Of a stretch of 11,400 nucleotides of DNA, positions 1-5,711 are shown piece by piece. The position numbers were made by a program, and so were the translations under genes. Source of the stretch: Caulobacteraceae bacterium (GTDB taxonomy: Bacteria > Pseudomonadota > Alphaproteobacteria > Caulobacterales > Caulobacteraceae); contig JADZBR010000106.1 of NCBI GenBank assembly GCA_020852035.1, positions 1-11,400 on the forward strand. Direction: 5' to 3'. Position 1 is the first letter of the stretch. Every line of letters begins with the position of its first letter. The notes beneath the pieces are model-generated. The model saw only the letters and a program-made list of their open reading frames with translations, ran no database searches and was not told the DNA's origin.

Positions 1-178
1 CCTCGTCGGCGCCGACGATCAGCTCGTTGTCGATGCCGACCTCGCCGAACTCGTTGACGATCACGGCGTAGCGCTTGCCGTGGTCCTCGGTGAGGATGCG
101 GTTGAGCAGGGTGGTCTTGCCGGCGCCCAGATAGCCGGTGAGCACGGTGACGGGGGTCTTGTCGGTCATGGCCGCCAT
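1..178 (-). CDS. COG0523 (CobW/YjiA-like) metallochaperone GTPase, N-terminal fragment
   Basis: This is the first ~59 codons of a gene that continues past the left edge of the window. The translation begins MAAMTDKTPVTVLTGYLGAG and contains a Walker A P-loop (GYLGAGKTT, residues 15-23), followed by the NEFGEVGID stretch that is characteristic of G3E-family GTPases of the CobW/YjiA/ZigA group. Members are nucleotide-dependent metal chaperones; several are made under zinc starvation and are thought to deliver zinc to client enzymes. Two in-frame ATGs (178-176 and 169-167) are possible starts and neither has a clear Shine-Dalgarno sequence. The gene lies 30 bases downstream of a membrane protein on the same strand, so it is probably translated from a shared mRNA controlled by the Zur-like site at 849-861. 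The metal-binding CXCC motif of the family cannot be checked because it lies outside the window. Family call firm; zinc specificity is inference from the operator. Confidence 0.9.
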   Translation of the reverse strand, partial: MAAMTDKTPVTVLTGYLGAGKTTLLNRILTEDHGKRYAVIVNEFGEVGIDNELIVGADE

Positions 179-208
179 GTAAGCGCGCGGCCGGGGCTTA
201 GGAAGCCT

Positions 209-832
209 CTAGCCTTCCAGCAGGATCACCCCGAGCCCCAGGCCGCAGAGGGCGACACCCAGGATCACCCCCTCATAGCGCTCCAGCGCGCCGAGGTTCA
301 GCCGCGCGGCGCCGGCCGCGGTCAGGCCGGTAAAGAGAAGCATCCCGAGGAGGGTCGCCGCCGCCAGCACGGCGCTGAGCAGGGCGAAGCCGGGCCAGCC
401 ATGCTCCACATTGGCCAGGAACAGCGGCAGGAAGGCCTCACTGGGCGAGAGCGCCAGCAGCGCCACCAGCGCCAGCGCCGCGCCGCCGTCCGACAGGCGC
501 CGGTCCGGCGTCCTGGCCGCATGCGCGTGCCGATGGCGCAGCACCTGCAGCACGCCGATGGCGATCAACAGGCCGCCGACGACATAGGGGAAGACCGCAC
601 CCAGCTGCGGGCGGATCACTAGGCCAAGCGCCGTAAGCGCGACGCCGAGCAGCACCGTCACCACAACGTGGCCGACGCCGGCGAGGGCCGTGACGCCCAG
701 GGTCTTGCGCAGCGACCACGCCCGCGCCCGCGCCACCAGCACGAACGGCAGCCAGTGCGTCGGCAGCGCCGCGTGCAGGAAGGCGACAGCGAAACCGGTG
801 GCAGCGACGGAGGTGAGCAGGGCCGTATTCAC
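209..832 (-). CDS. six-helix membrane protein, putative NicO/RcnA-like metal transporter
   Basis: This is a 207-residue integral membrane protein with about six hydrophobic segments (roughly residues 8-33, 45-72, 79-98, 117-140, 147-172 and 187-205). Helix 1 contains HAALPTHW, with H20 and H26. A further His is in helix 2 (GVGH, H55), and the cytoplasmic-like loop after helix 3 reads RHRHAHAAR. Histidines in helix 1 and a His-rich loop recall the NicO/RcnA nickel-cobalt transporters, whose signature is HX4DH, but the exact signature is absent. A LysE-like exporter of another substrate is therefore possible. The start is GTG at 832-830, because an in-frame TGA lies two codons upstream; a GAGG sits just before it at short spacing. 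It is followed after 30 bases by the COG0523 GTPase, and a Zur-like palindrome lies about 17 bases upstream. The context suggests a role in zinc (or other transition metal) homeostasis. Membrane nature is certain; substrate is inferred. Confidence 0.75.
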   Translation of the reverse strand: MNTALLTSVAATGFAVAFLHAALPTHWLPFVLVARARAWSLRKTLGVTALAGVGHVVVTVLLGVALTALGLVIRPQLGAVFPYVVGGLLIAIGVLQVLRHRHAHAARTPDRRLSDGGAALALVALLALSPSEAFLPLFLANVEHGWPGFALLSAVLAAATLLGMLLFTGLTAAGAARLNLGALERYEGVILGVALCGLGLGVILLEG

Positions 833-848
833 GCCTCAGCCGTATACT

Positions 849-861
849 GTTATAGTATCAC
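849..861 (-). promoter_or_regulatory. putative Zur operator
   Basis: The sequence GTTATAGTATCAC is a 13-base near-palindrome (one mismatch from GTTATA-N-TATAAC), the form described for zinc-uptake regulator boxes in alphaproteobacteria. It lies in a short AT-rich island in otherwise GC-rich DNA, 16-17 bases upstream of the GTG start of the membrane protein at 832, where it would cover the promoter. An overlapping inverted repeat, ATACT-N5-AGTAT (844-858), offers an alternative reading of the operator. The downstream COG0523 GTPase is a frequent Zur target, which supports the call. Binding has not been shown. Confidence 0.55.
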
Positions 862-914
862 AGTCCAGCGGATTTCTGGGCGATTCAAATCGCGGTTTCG
901 CGCCTGTCCGCGCG

Positions 915-942
915 TTGACTTGAGAGAGCCCGTCTGTATAAA
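915..942 (+). promoter_or_regulatory. sigma-70 type promoter for rplU-rpmA
   Basis: A TTGACT -35 box (915-920) and a TATAAA -10 box (937-942) are separated by 16 bases. This is a close match to the housekeeping promoter consensus and is striking in such GC-rich DNA. Transcription would start near 949, giving a leader of about 90 bases before the rplU start codon. A 6-base inverted repeat with a two-base centre (880-893) lies 21 bases upstream of the -35 box. Confidence 0.8.
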
Positions 943-948
943 GCGCCC

Positions 949-1037
949 TCCCTCGCCCGCGGGTCTCGCCTGCGGGCGCAATGCATTTTGCGCGTGGCCG
1001 CGTTCGCAGGCCGCGCCTCAACCGAACGAGAAGACCG
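949..1037 (+). promoter_or_regulatory. structured 5' leader of rplU
   Basis: Between the predicted transcription start and the rplU ATG the mRNA can form two separate hairpins. The first has a perfect 7-bp stem, CGCCCGC (954-960) with GCGGGCG (972-978), and an 11-base loop. The second has an 8-bp stem with one G-U pair, GCGTGGCC (992-999) with GGCCGCGC (1009-1016), and a 9-base loop. Neither has a following U-run. Ribosomal protein leaders often carry autoregulatory RNA structures, and this position would fit one, but I do not recognise a known leader class. In such GC-rich sequence, stems can also arise by chance. Confidence 0.3.
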
Positions 1038-1733
1038 ATGTACGCGGTGATCAAGACCGGCGGCAAACAGTACCGGGTTCAGCCGGGCGACCTGATGGTC
1101 GTCGAAAAGCTCGACGGCGAACCGGGCGCCAAGGTCGCGTTCGGCGACGTGCTGATGCTCGGCGACGGCGACGCGGTGACCGTGGGCGCCCCGACCGTCG
1201 ACGGCGCCTCCGTGGCGGCCACCCTGATCGAGACCCGCAAGGGCGAGAAGATCAAGGTCTTCAAGAAGATCCGCCGCCAGGGCTATCGCCGCACCAAGGG
1301 CCACCGCCAGCTGGAGAGCGTGCTGCGCGTGGTCGGCATCACCGCCGGCGGCAAGGAGACCAAGTGGGACGGCAAGGTCGACCTGACCCCTAAGGCCGAA
1401 CTCGACGCCCGCGCCCGCGGCCTGGCCGTTCGCGCCGCCGAACCCGCCAAGCCGGCGAAGAAGGCCGCCCCGGTGAAGGCCGAGGAAACCCTCGCCGCCG
1501 CCGAAGCGCCGATCGTGGAAGCCGAAGCGGCCACCGAGACCAAGGCGCCGGCCAAGAAGGCCGCCGCCCCGAAGACCGAGGCCAAGGCCGCGCCGGCGAA
1601 GAAGCCGGCGGCCAAGGCCGAAGCGACCGAAGCCAAGGCGGCTCCGAAGAAGGCCGCCGCCAAGGCCGACGACGGTGAAAAGAAAGCCGCGCCGAAGAAG
1701 GCCGCGGCCAAGAAGGACTCCGACAAGGCGTAA
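1038..1733 (+). CDS. rplU: 50S ribosomal protein L21 with extended C-terminal tail
   Basis: Ribosomal protein L21 binds 23S rRNA in the large subunit. Residues 1-103 are a complete L21 domain: it opens MYAVIKTGGKQYRV and carries KIKVFKKIRRQGYRRTKGHRQ (about residues 71-91), the basic RNA-binding stretch of the family. The protein is 231 residues, about twice the usual ~103. From about residue 135 to the end it is a low-complexity tail of Ala, Lys, Glu and Pro with repeated PAKKAA / APKKAAAK units. The start is set at 1038 by similarity and a GAGAAG upstream. An in-frame ATG 19 codons earlier (981) would add a non-homologous, Arg-rich extension and overlaps a leader hairpin, so it is unlikely. 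rpmA follows after 30 bases in the same operon. Identity is certain; the role of the tail is unknown. Confidence 0.97.
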   Translation: MYAVIKTGGKQYRVQPGDLMVVEKLDGEPGAKVAFGDVLMLGDGDAVTVGAPTVDGASVAATLIETRKGEKIKVFKKIRRQGYRRTKGHRQLESVLRVVGITAGGKETKWDGKVDLTPKAELDARARGLAVRAAEPAKPAKKAAPVKAEETLAAAEAPIVEAEAATETKAPAKKAAAPKTEAKAAPAKKPAAKAEATEAKAAPKKAAAKADDGEKKAAPKKAAAKKDSDKA

Positions 1734-1763
1734 GTCGCCCTGTCGAAAGCGTAGGAGAGCAAG

Positions 1764-2036
1764 ATGGCTCACAAGAAATCCGGCGGCTCCTCGCGCAACG
1801 GGCGCGACTCGGCCGGCCGCCGCCTCGGCGTGAAGAAGTTCGGCGGCGAAGCCGTCGACGCGGGCAACATCATCGTGCGTCAGCGCGGCACCAAGTTCTG
1901 GCCGGGCCTGAACGTCGGCATGGGCCGCGACCACACCCTGTTCGCCCTCGCCGCCGGTGCGGTGAAGTTCGTCACCAAGCGCGACAACCGCACCTACGTG
2001 ACCGTGGCGACGCCGGAGGCCCCGGCGGCCGAATAA
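1764..2036 (+). CDS. rpmA: 50S ribosomal protein L27
   Basis: L27 is a large-subunit protein whose N-terminal arm reaches into the peptidyl-transferase centre. The 90-residue sequence is full length and typical: it starts MAHKKSGGSSRNGRDS and contains the conserved GNIIVRQRGTKFWPG and GRDHTLFAL blocks. It begins directly with the mature Ala-His-Lys-Lys arm and lacks the cleavable N-terminal extension seen in Firmicutes. A good ribosome binding site (AGGAGA) precedes the ATG. It is co-transcribed with rplU, and the operon is closed by the terminator at 2103-2143. In many bacteria obgE follows rpmA; here the next gene is a GNAT acetyltransferase. Confidence 0.98.
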   Translation: MAHKKSGGSSRNGRDSAGRRLGVKKFGGEAVDAGNIIVRQRGTKFWPGLNVGMGRDHTLFALAAGAVKFVTKRDNRTYVTVATPEAPAAE

Positions 2037-2037
2037 C

Positions 2038-2065
2038 CCGATCCGACCTCACAAATCCGGATCGG
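2038..2065 (+). other. hairpin directly after the rpmA stop codon
   Basis: CCGATCCG (2038-2045) and CGGATCGG (2058-2065) form a perfect 8-bp stem with a 12-base loop, beginning two bases after the rpmA stop. There is no U-run, so it is not a terminator by itself. It may protect the 3' end of the rplU-rpmA mRNA. A further GATCCGGAT copy lies at 2081-2089. Confidence 0.4.
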
Positions 2066-2102
2066 CCTTCCTAAGTAGGCGATCCGGATAGACGACCTCT
2101 TC

Positions 2103-2143
2103 AAGCGGGGAGTCCGGAACGCCGGACTCCCCGCTTTTGTTTT
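2103..2143 (+). terminator. rho-independent terminator of rplU-rpmA
   Basis: A perfect 15-bp stem, AAGCGGGGAGTCCGG (2103-2117) with CCGGACTCCCCGCTT (2122-2136), has an AACG tetraloop. It runs straight into a T-rich tract, TTTTGTTTT (2135-2143). It lies 67 bases after the rpmA stop and separates the ribosomal operon from the acetyltransferase gene. Confidence 0.95.
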
Positions 2144-2182
2144 GCGCCCAAGGCCCCCGACAGAGGGGTCAAGGAGGATCGG

Positions 2183-2707
2183 ATGAGTAGAAGGCCCGCA
2201 CTCAAGACCAAGCGCCTGACGCTGCGCGCGCCGGCCCGCGCCGACGCGCCGCGCATCGCCGCGCTCTGCAACGACTTCGACGTCTGCCGGATGACCACGC
2301 GGATGCCCTACCCTTACGTGCTGGAGGACGCCGAAGGCTTCCTGCAGGCGGTGGAAGGCCATGACCTCGCCCGCGAGATCGTCTTCGCCGTCGAGGACGA
2401 GGCGGACGGCCTGGTCGGCGTGCTCGGCTTCCACCCCTCCGAACCTTTCGGCTCCGAGCTCGGCTACTGGTTCGGCCGCCCCTACTGGGGCCGCGGCTAC
2501 GCCACCGAGGCGGCCGAGGCGGCGACGCTCTGGGCGCACGAAGAATGGGGTCGGCGGATCGTCGTCGCCGGCCACTTCGACGACAACCCGGCCTCGGGAA
2601 ACGTGCTGGTCAAGGCCGGCTTCCTCTACACCGGCGAGGTGCAGCAGCGGCACTCCACCGCCCGCGGCGGCCCGGCCGCGACGCGGATGATGGTCTGCCT
2701 GCCCTAG
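2183..2707 (+). CDS. GNAT N-acetyltransferase, RimJ/RimL type
   Basis: A 174-residue single-domain acetyltransferase of the GNAT fold, which transfers acetyl from acetyl-CoA to an amine. The N-terminus LKTKRLTLRAPARADAPRIA is the usual opening of the RimJ/RimL-like subfamily (protein N-terminal or small-molecule acetylation). The acetyl-CoA binding motif A is visible as GYWFGRPYWGRGYATEA (residues 94-110). The family's NxxSxxVLxKxGF block appears as DNPASGNVLVKAGF (134-147). A strong ribosome binding site (AAGGAGGA) precedes ATG 2183. The gene follows the rpmA terminator, so it needs its own promoter or read-through. The natural substrate cannot be told from sequence. RimJ/RimL-like acetyltransferases near rpmA are, as I recall, common in Caulobacterales. 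Confidence 0.9.
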   Translation: MSRRPALKTKRLTLRAPARADAPRIAALCNDFDVCRMTTRMPYPYVLEDAEGFLQAVEGHDLAREIVFAVEDEADGLVGVLGFHPSEPFGSELGYWFGRPYWGRGYATEAAEAATLWAHEEWGRRIVVAGHFDDNPASGNVLVKAGFLYTGEVQQRHSTARGGPAATRMMVCLP

Positions 2708-2720
2708 CCTGGCGGCGAAG

Positions 2721-2830
2721 CCCTGCGCCCTTCGAAACGCGCGGCTTCGCCGCCCCTCGGGATGACTGGCCTCAGCAGAACCTCGTCATGGTGAGGGTGG
2801 CGCGCAGCGCCATGCCTCAAACCATGCACC
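2721..2830. repeat. REP-like palindromic element (two partial units)
   Basis: The 187-base gap after the acetyltransferase holds two hairpin units that resemble the dispersed palindromic repeats common between genes in Caulobacterales and Rhizobiales. The right unit (2787-2826) folds as nested stems: CATGGT with ACCATG, GAGG with CCTC, and GGCGC with GCGCC around a GCA loop. The left unit (2721-2765) contains GCGGC-TTC-GCCGC (2741-2753) flanked by CCCTTCGAAACGC and CCCTCGGGATGAC, which read like one half of the same kind of element. Only this copy is visible, so dispersal is from memory of the group. It could act as a transcription attenuator or mRNA stabiliser. Confidence 0.6.
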
Positions 2831-2894
2831 GCATCGCCGCGAACGGCCTCCGATGGACCTTGCTTATCCTCGTTGGCAGCGGTTCCCTTCGCAG

Positions 2895-3110
2895 ATGAAC
2901 GAACTCATTCCGCTCAAGCCTTCCCAAACCGGCGCCGTCGCCATCGGCGCCGGAGCGCTCGGCGCCCTGTTGCTCGGCGCGGCAAGCCTCGGGGCGCTGG
3001 CCATCGGCGCGCTGGCGGTGAAACGGGCGCGGATCGGACGGCTGAGCGTCGGAGACCTGACCGTGAAGCGCCTCAGGGCGGAGCGGCTGGAGATCGTCGA
3101 TCCCGACTGA
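2895..3110 (+). CDS. small pentad-repeat protein, hypothetical
   Basis: A 71-residue protein whose body (residues 13-67) is eleven consecutive five-residue units of the form G/K-A/R-x-x-hydrophobic, for example GALAI, GALAV, KRARI, GRLSV, GDLTV, KRLRA, ERLEI. The first six units are Gly/Ala/Leu only (residues 13-42) and could span a membrane; the last five are charged. The period of five resembles a short right-handed beta-helix of the pentapeptide-repeat kind, although the A(D/N)LXX consensus is not met. I know similar small alphaproteobacterial proteins only as hypotheticals. ATG 2895 is chosen because the repeats follow it closely; an in-frame ATG at 2853 would add 14 residues. Neither has a good Shine-Dalgarno. 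It ends 38 bases before the next gene and may share its mRNA. Function unknown. Confidence 0.6.
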   Translation: MNELIPLKPSQTGAVAIGAGALGALLLGAASLGALAIGALAVKRARIGRLSVGDLTVKRLRAERLEIVDPD

Positions 3111-3148
3111 GCGTGGTATCCTTGGGGCCTCGCGGAAGGAGATCGATC

Positions 3149-3433
3149 ATGATGACCGCCGCCCTTCTCGCCGCCGCCCTGACGGCCGCGCCGGCGACCG
3201 GACTGCCCCTGAAGCCCGGAGAGGTGGAGTGCGGGCTCGCCGGCGTCCGCAAGGCGGGCGCGGACTCTGGCCAACTGCAAAAGCTGACCGAACTGCCCGC
3301 CGCCCGCATGGAACTGGCGGTCGATCGTCGGGTTGGCCAATGCCGGATTCCAGTGATCGTGGTGCGCGATGTCGAAGCGCCGCGGCCTGCGCCCCCCATC
3401 AGGCGCGGGGGTGCGCCTTCGCATAGGCGCTGA
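3149..3433 (+). CDS. small predicted secreted protein with a Cys pair
   Basis: The reading frame encodes 94 residues. A short hydrophobic N-terminus (residues 1-17, ending APATG) looks like a signal peptide, although it lacks a positive n-region. The mature part has only two cysteines (C28 in VECGL and C65 in GQCRIP), which could form a disulfide in the periplasm. The C-terminus is Pro/Arg-rich. A strong ribosome binding site (GGAAGGAGA) stands before two adjacent ATGs (3149 and 3152). Coding preference and the start signal support a real gene although no domain is recognised. Its last 35 bases overlap the 3' end of the convergent xerC, so the Arg/Pro-rich end (PPIRRGGAPSHRR) is antisense to xerC and may be an accidental extension. 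Function unknown. Confidence 0.6.
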   Translation: MMTAALLAAALTAAPATGLPLKPGEVECGLAGVRKAGADSGQLQKLTELPAARMELAVDRRVGQCRIPVIVVRDVEAPRPAPPIRRGGAPSHRR

Positions 3434-4313
3434 GCAGGCCCGCCGCGTCGACGCCGGTGTAGCGCTGGGTCGTCGAGAGCGAGGCGTGGCCGAGCAGTTC
3501 CTGGATGGCCCGCAGGTCCGCGCCGGCGCCCAGCAGGTGGGTGGCGAAGGAGTGGCGCAGGGCGTGCGGCGTGGCGCTGTCGGGCAGGCCGAGGCGGCTC
3601 CGCAGGTTCTGCATGGTGGCTTGCACATGGCGCGGGGATAGCGGCCCGCCCCGCTTGGCGCGGAAGAGGGGCTCGTCGCCCTTCGAGACCCAGGGCGTCG
3701 CCGCCAGATAGCCGCCGATCGCCTCGCGGACCCGCGGCAGCACGGGGACGAGCCGCGTCTTGCCGCCCTTGCCGGTGATGCGCAGGGCCTCGGCGAGCGG
3801 CCAGTCGGCGCCGGTCAGCGACAGGGCCTCGGAGATGCGCAGGCCGCAGCCGTAGAGCAGGGTCAGCACCGCTTCGTCGCGCAGGGCTTCCCAGTCTTCC
3901 CGGTCGGGGTCGAGGGCGGGTTCGGCGATCAGGCCGCGGGCCTGGTCCTCGGTGACCGGGCGCGGCGCGCCGGGTTTGACCTTCGGGCCGCGCACTAGCG
4001 CCAGGGCGGCGTTCGGCGCGCCCAGGCGACGGTCGAGGAAGCGGTGGAAGGCGCGGACGGCCGAGAGGGCCTGGCTGACGGAGCGGGGCGACAGCGGCTT
4101 GTCGCCCTGGCGCAGGGAGGCGAGCCAGGCGCGCACGTCGCCGGCGGTCAGGGCGGCGAGGTCGGCGACGGTGGGCGCGCCGCCCAGGTGGCGTTCGAGG
4201 AAGGTGAGGTAGCGCCGGGCGGAAAAGCCATAGGCTTCCAGGGTGCGCGGCGAGGAACGCCGTTCCTGGCCCAGATGGACCAGCCAGGCGTCGAGCGCCT
4301 GCGCGCCCGTCAC
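3399..4313 (-). CDS. xerC: tyrosine recombinase XerC
   Basis: XerC, with XerD, resolves chromosome dimers at the dif site near the terminus during FtsK-dependent segregation. The 304-residue length is typical. Residues 1-105 are the SAM-like core-binding domain (LGQERRSSPRTLEAYGFSAR is visible), and 118-298 the catalytic domain. All catalytic residues are present: R159 (CGLRISEAL), K182 (TGKGGKTR), H250 and R253 (HALRHSFATHLL), H276 (LGHASLSTTQRYT) and the nucleophile Y285. The start is GTG at 4313-4311. It overlaps the stop of the DUF484 gene by four bases (GTGA), implying translational coupling. DUF484-xerC adjacency is conserved in many proteobacteria, which argues for XerC over XerD or a phage integrase. 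The gene ends inside the 3' end of a small convergent gene. Confidence 0.95.
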   Translation of the reverse strand: MTGAQALDAWLVHLGQERRSSPRTLEAYGFSARRYLTFLERHLGGAPTVADLAALTAGDVRAWLASLRQGDKPLSPRSVSQALSAVRAFHRFLDRRLGAPNAALALVRGPKVKPGAPRPVTEDQARGLIAEPALDPDREDWEALRDEAVLTLLYGCGLRISEALSLTGADWPLAEALRITGKGGKTRLVPVLPRVREAIGGYLAATPWVSKGDEPLFRAKRGGPLSPRHVQATMQNLRSRLGLPDSATPHALRHSFATHLLGAGADLRAIQELLGHASLSTTQRYTGVDAAGLLSAYAKAHPRA

Positions 4314-4987
4314 AGGACCGGCCAGCGCTCCGCGGTGCGCTCCACCACGCGGGCGAGGAAGGCGACAAGCTCGGCGCCCATGTCGGCGGTGAAGCCGTCC
4401 GGATCGGAGGAGCCGAAGGCCAAGAGGCCCTGGCGCGCGGGCTCCCAGATGGCCATGCGGATGATGGCCATGCTCTGCACCTCTCCGGCGCGCTCGCCGA
4501 AGAGGCCCAGCGCGGTGGGCTCGAAGCCCATCAGGGCCAGGCGCTGGGCGCCGACGATCAGGTCGATCTGGCCGGGCGCCATGACGCGCCAGCCGGCCGG
4601 CACGCGCTCGGGGCCTTCGAGGCCCGCGATCCCGGCGACGAGACCGAAGCGCAGTTGCGCCAGCTCGTCGATGCGGCGGGCGAGGTCGGAGTGGTTGCGG
4701 GCTTCCAAGAGGTCGACGACCGCGCCGTGGGTCTGGGCCTGGGCGGAGAAGTTGGCCTGGGCGGTCTCCTCCAGTTCGCGGCGGACGGAGAATTCGCGCT
4801 GGTGGGCGGCGTGCACGCGGGCCAGCGCGGCGGGGCCGAAGTCCACCACATTGGCCGCGTCGAGGCGCAGGCCGAGGTGGCCCAGCAGCTCCGGATCACT
4901 CTTCAGGATCTCAGGATTGGCGGCGAGGAAGGCTTTGACCTCCTCGGCCTGGTTCATCCGCTGCGCCGCAGCCCCCGCCATGTCCAT
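4310..4987 (-). CDS. DUF484 family protein
   Basis: A 225-residue soluble protein of the DUF484 family, which is related to GAF domains and is usually encoded beside xerC. Seen in the sequence: the N-terminal block VKAFLAANPEILKSDPELLGHL (residues ~18-39), typical of the family, a predicted helical or coiled-coil region (about 58-110, rich in Glu, Gln and Arg), and a GAF-like C-terminal half ending in a hydrophobic helix. Biochemical function is unknown; a role linked to XerC or cell division is suggested only by conserved neighbourhood. ATG 4987 is preceded by GAGGGG at proper spacing; the start of homology at M11 (MNQAEEVKAFL) is an alternative. It follows the transaldolase stop by 13 bases and overlaps xerC by four bases, so the three genes form an operon. 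Confidence 0.9.
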   Translation of the reverse strand: MDMAGAAAQRMNQAEEVKAFLAANPEILKSDPELLGHLGLRLDAANVVDFGPAALARVHAAHQREFSVRRELEETAQANFSAQAQTHGAVVDLLEARNHSDLARRIDELAQLRFGLVAGIAGLEGPERVPAGWRVMAPGQIDLIVGAQRLALMGFEPTALGLFGERAGEVQSMAIIRMAIWEPARQGLLAFGSSDPDGFTADMGAELVAFLARVVERTAERWPVL

Positions 4988-5000
4988 ACGCCGCCCCTCA

Positions 5001-5654
5001 TTACAGAATCGACTGACCGGTTCCGGCCCAGTCCTTGAGGAAGGCTTCTAACCCGCGATCCGTTAAGGGGTGTTTGAACAGGTCGAGGAACGTCGCCGGC
5101 GGGATGGTGCAGCAGTCGGCGCCGGCCAGGGCCGCGGCGGTGACGTGGGCCGGCGAGCGCACCGAGGCGGCGAGGATTTCGGTGTCGAAGTCGTAGTTGT
5201 CGTAGATGGCGCGGATCTCGGTGATCAGGTCCATGCCGTCGGCGCCGTGGTCGTCCAGCCGGCCGATGAAGGGCGAGATGTAGGTCGCGCCGGCCTTGGC
5301 GGCGAGCATCGCCTGGGCGGCGGAGAAACAGAGGGTGACGTTGGTCTGGATGCCCTCGTGGGCGAATTCGCGGGTGGCCATGAGGCCCTCGCGGGTGAGC
5401 GGCACCTTCACCACCACATTGGTGGCGATGCCGGCGAGCTTGCGGCCCTCGGCCAGCATCTGGTCGGCGGCGGTGGCGGCCACCTCGGCGCTGACCGGCC
5501 CCTCGACGAGGTCGCAAATCTCGGCGATGACCTCCAGCATGTTGCGGCCGGACTTGGCGATCAGCGAGGGATTGGTGGTGACGCCGTCCACCAGGCCGGT
5601 GGCGGCCAGGTCCTTTAGGACGGCGACGTCGGTGGTGTCGAGGAAGAGCTGCAT
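5001..5654 (-). CDS. tal: transaldolase, FSA/TalC (small) subfamily
   Basis: A 217-residue class I aldolase of the short transaldolase family (TalC/fructose-6-phosphate aldolase-like), which acts in the non-oxidative pentose phosphate pathway, moving a dihydroxyacetone unit between sugar phosphates. Visible active-site landmarks are D6 (MQLFLDT), N28 (GVTTNPSLIAKSG), the Schiff-base lysine K83 (NVVVKVPLT), and the NVTLCFSAAQA and ISPFIGRLDD stretches. Length matches the family exactly. Whether it is transaldolase or fructose-6-phosphate aldolase cannot be settled by eye; most alphaproteobacterial members are annotated transaldolase. The start at 5654 is fixed by homology with only a weak GGAA before it, and the frame stays open upstream without homology. 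It is first in an operon with the DUF484 gene and xerC, divergent from priA. Confidence 0.93.
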   Translation of the reverse strand: MQLFLDTTDVAVLKDLAATGLVDGVTTNPSLIAKSGRNMLEVIAEICDLVEGPVSAEVAATAADQMLAEGRKLAGIATNVVVKVPLTREGLMATREFAHEGIQTNVTLCFSAAQAMLAAKAGATYISPFIGRLDDHGADGMDLITEIRAIYDNYDFDTEILAASVRSPAHVTAAALAGADCCTIPPATFLDLFKHPLTDRGLEAFLKDWAGTGQSIL

Positions 5655-5711
5655 TTCCGGATTTCCGCTTCTGTTGCGCGGACCTTTAGCGACTGAGGCC
5701 GCCGCTGTCTT

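Noticed and set aside
981..1037. N-terminal extension of rplU from an earlier in-frame ATG
   Set aside because: L21 proteins start at MYAVIKTGGKQY. The extra 19 residues are Arg-rich, do not match the family, and their codons form a leader hairpin.
1440..1730. The repetitive Lys/Ala tract as a CRISPR or tandem DNA repeat array
   Set aside because: The repeat units are irregular at DNA level and stay in frame with rplU, so the repetition is at the protein level.
885..1934. A 349-codon minus-strand frame opposite rplU and rpmA, Gly/Leu/Arg-rich
   Set aside because: It is the antisense image of the repetitive L21 tail and of L27; the repeats come from the KKAA codons on the plus strand. No start signal or domain was seen.
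3399..4313. Possibility that the tyrosine recombinase is a phage or integron integrase marking a mobile element
   Set aside because: It is coupled to a DUF484 gene as housekeeping xerC genes are, the sequence is XerC-like throughout, and no attachment site, tRNA or cargo genes are nearby.
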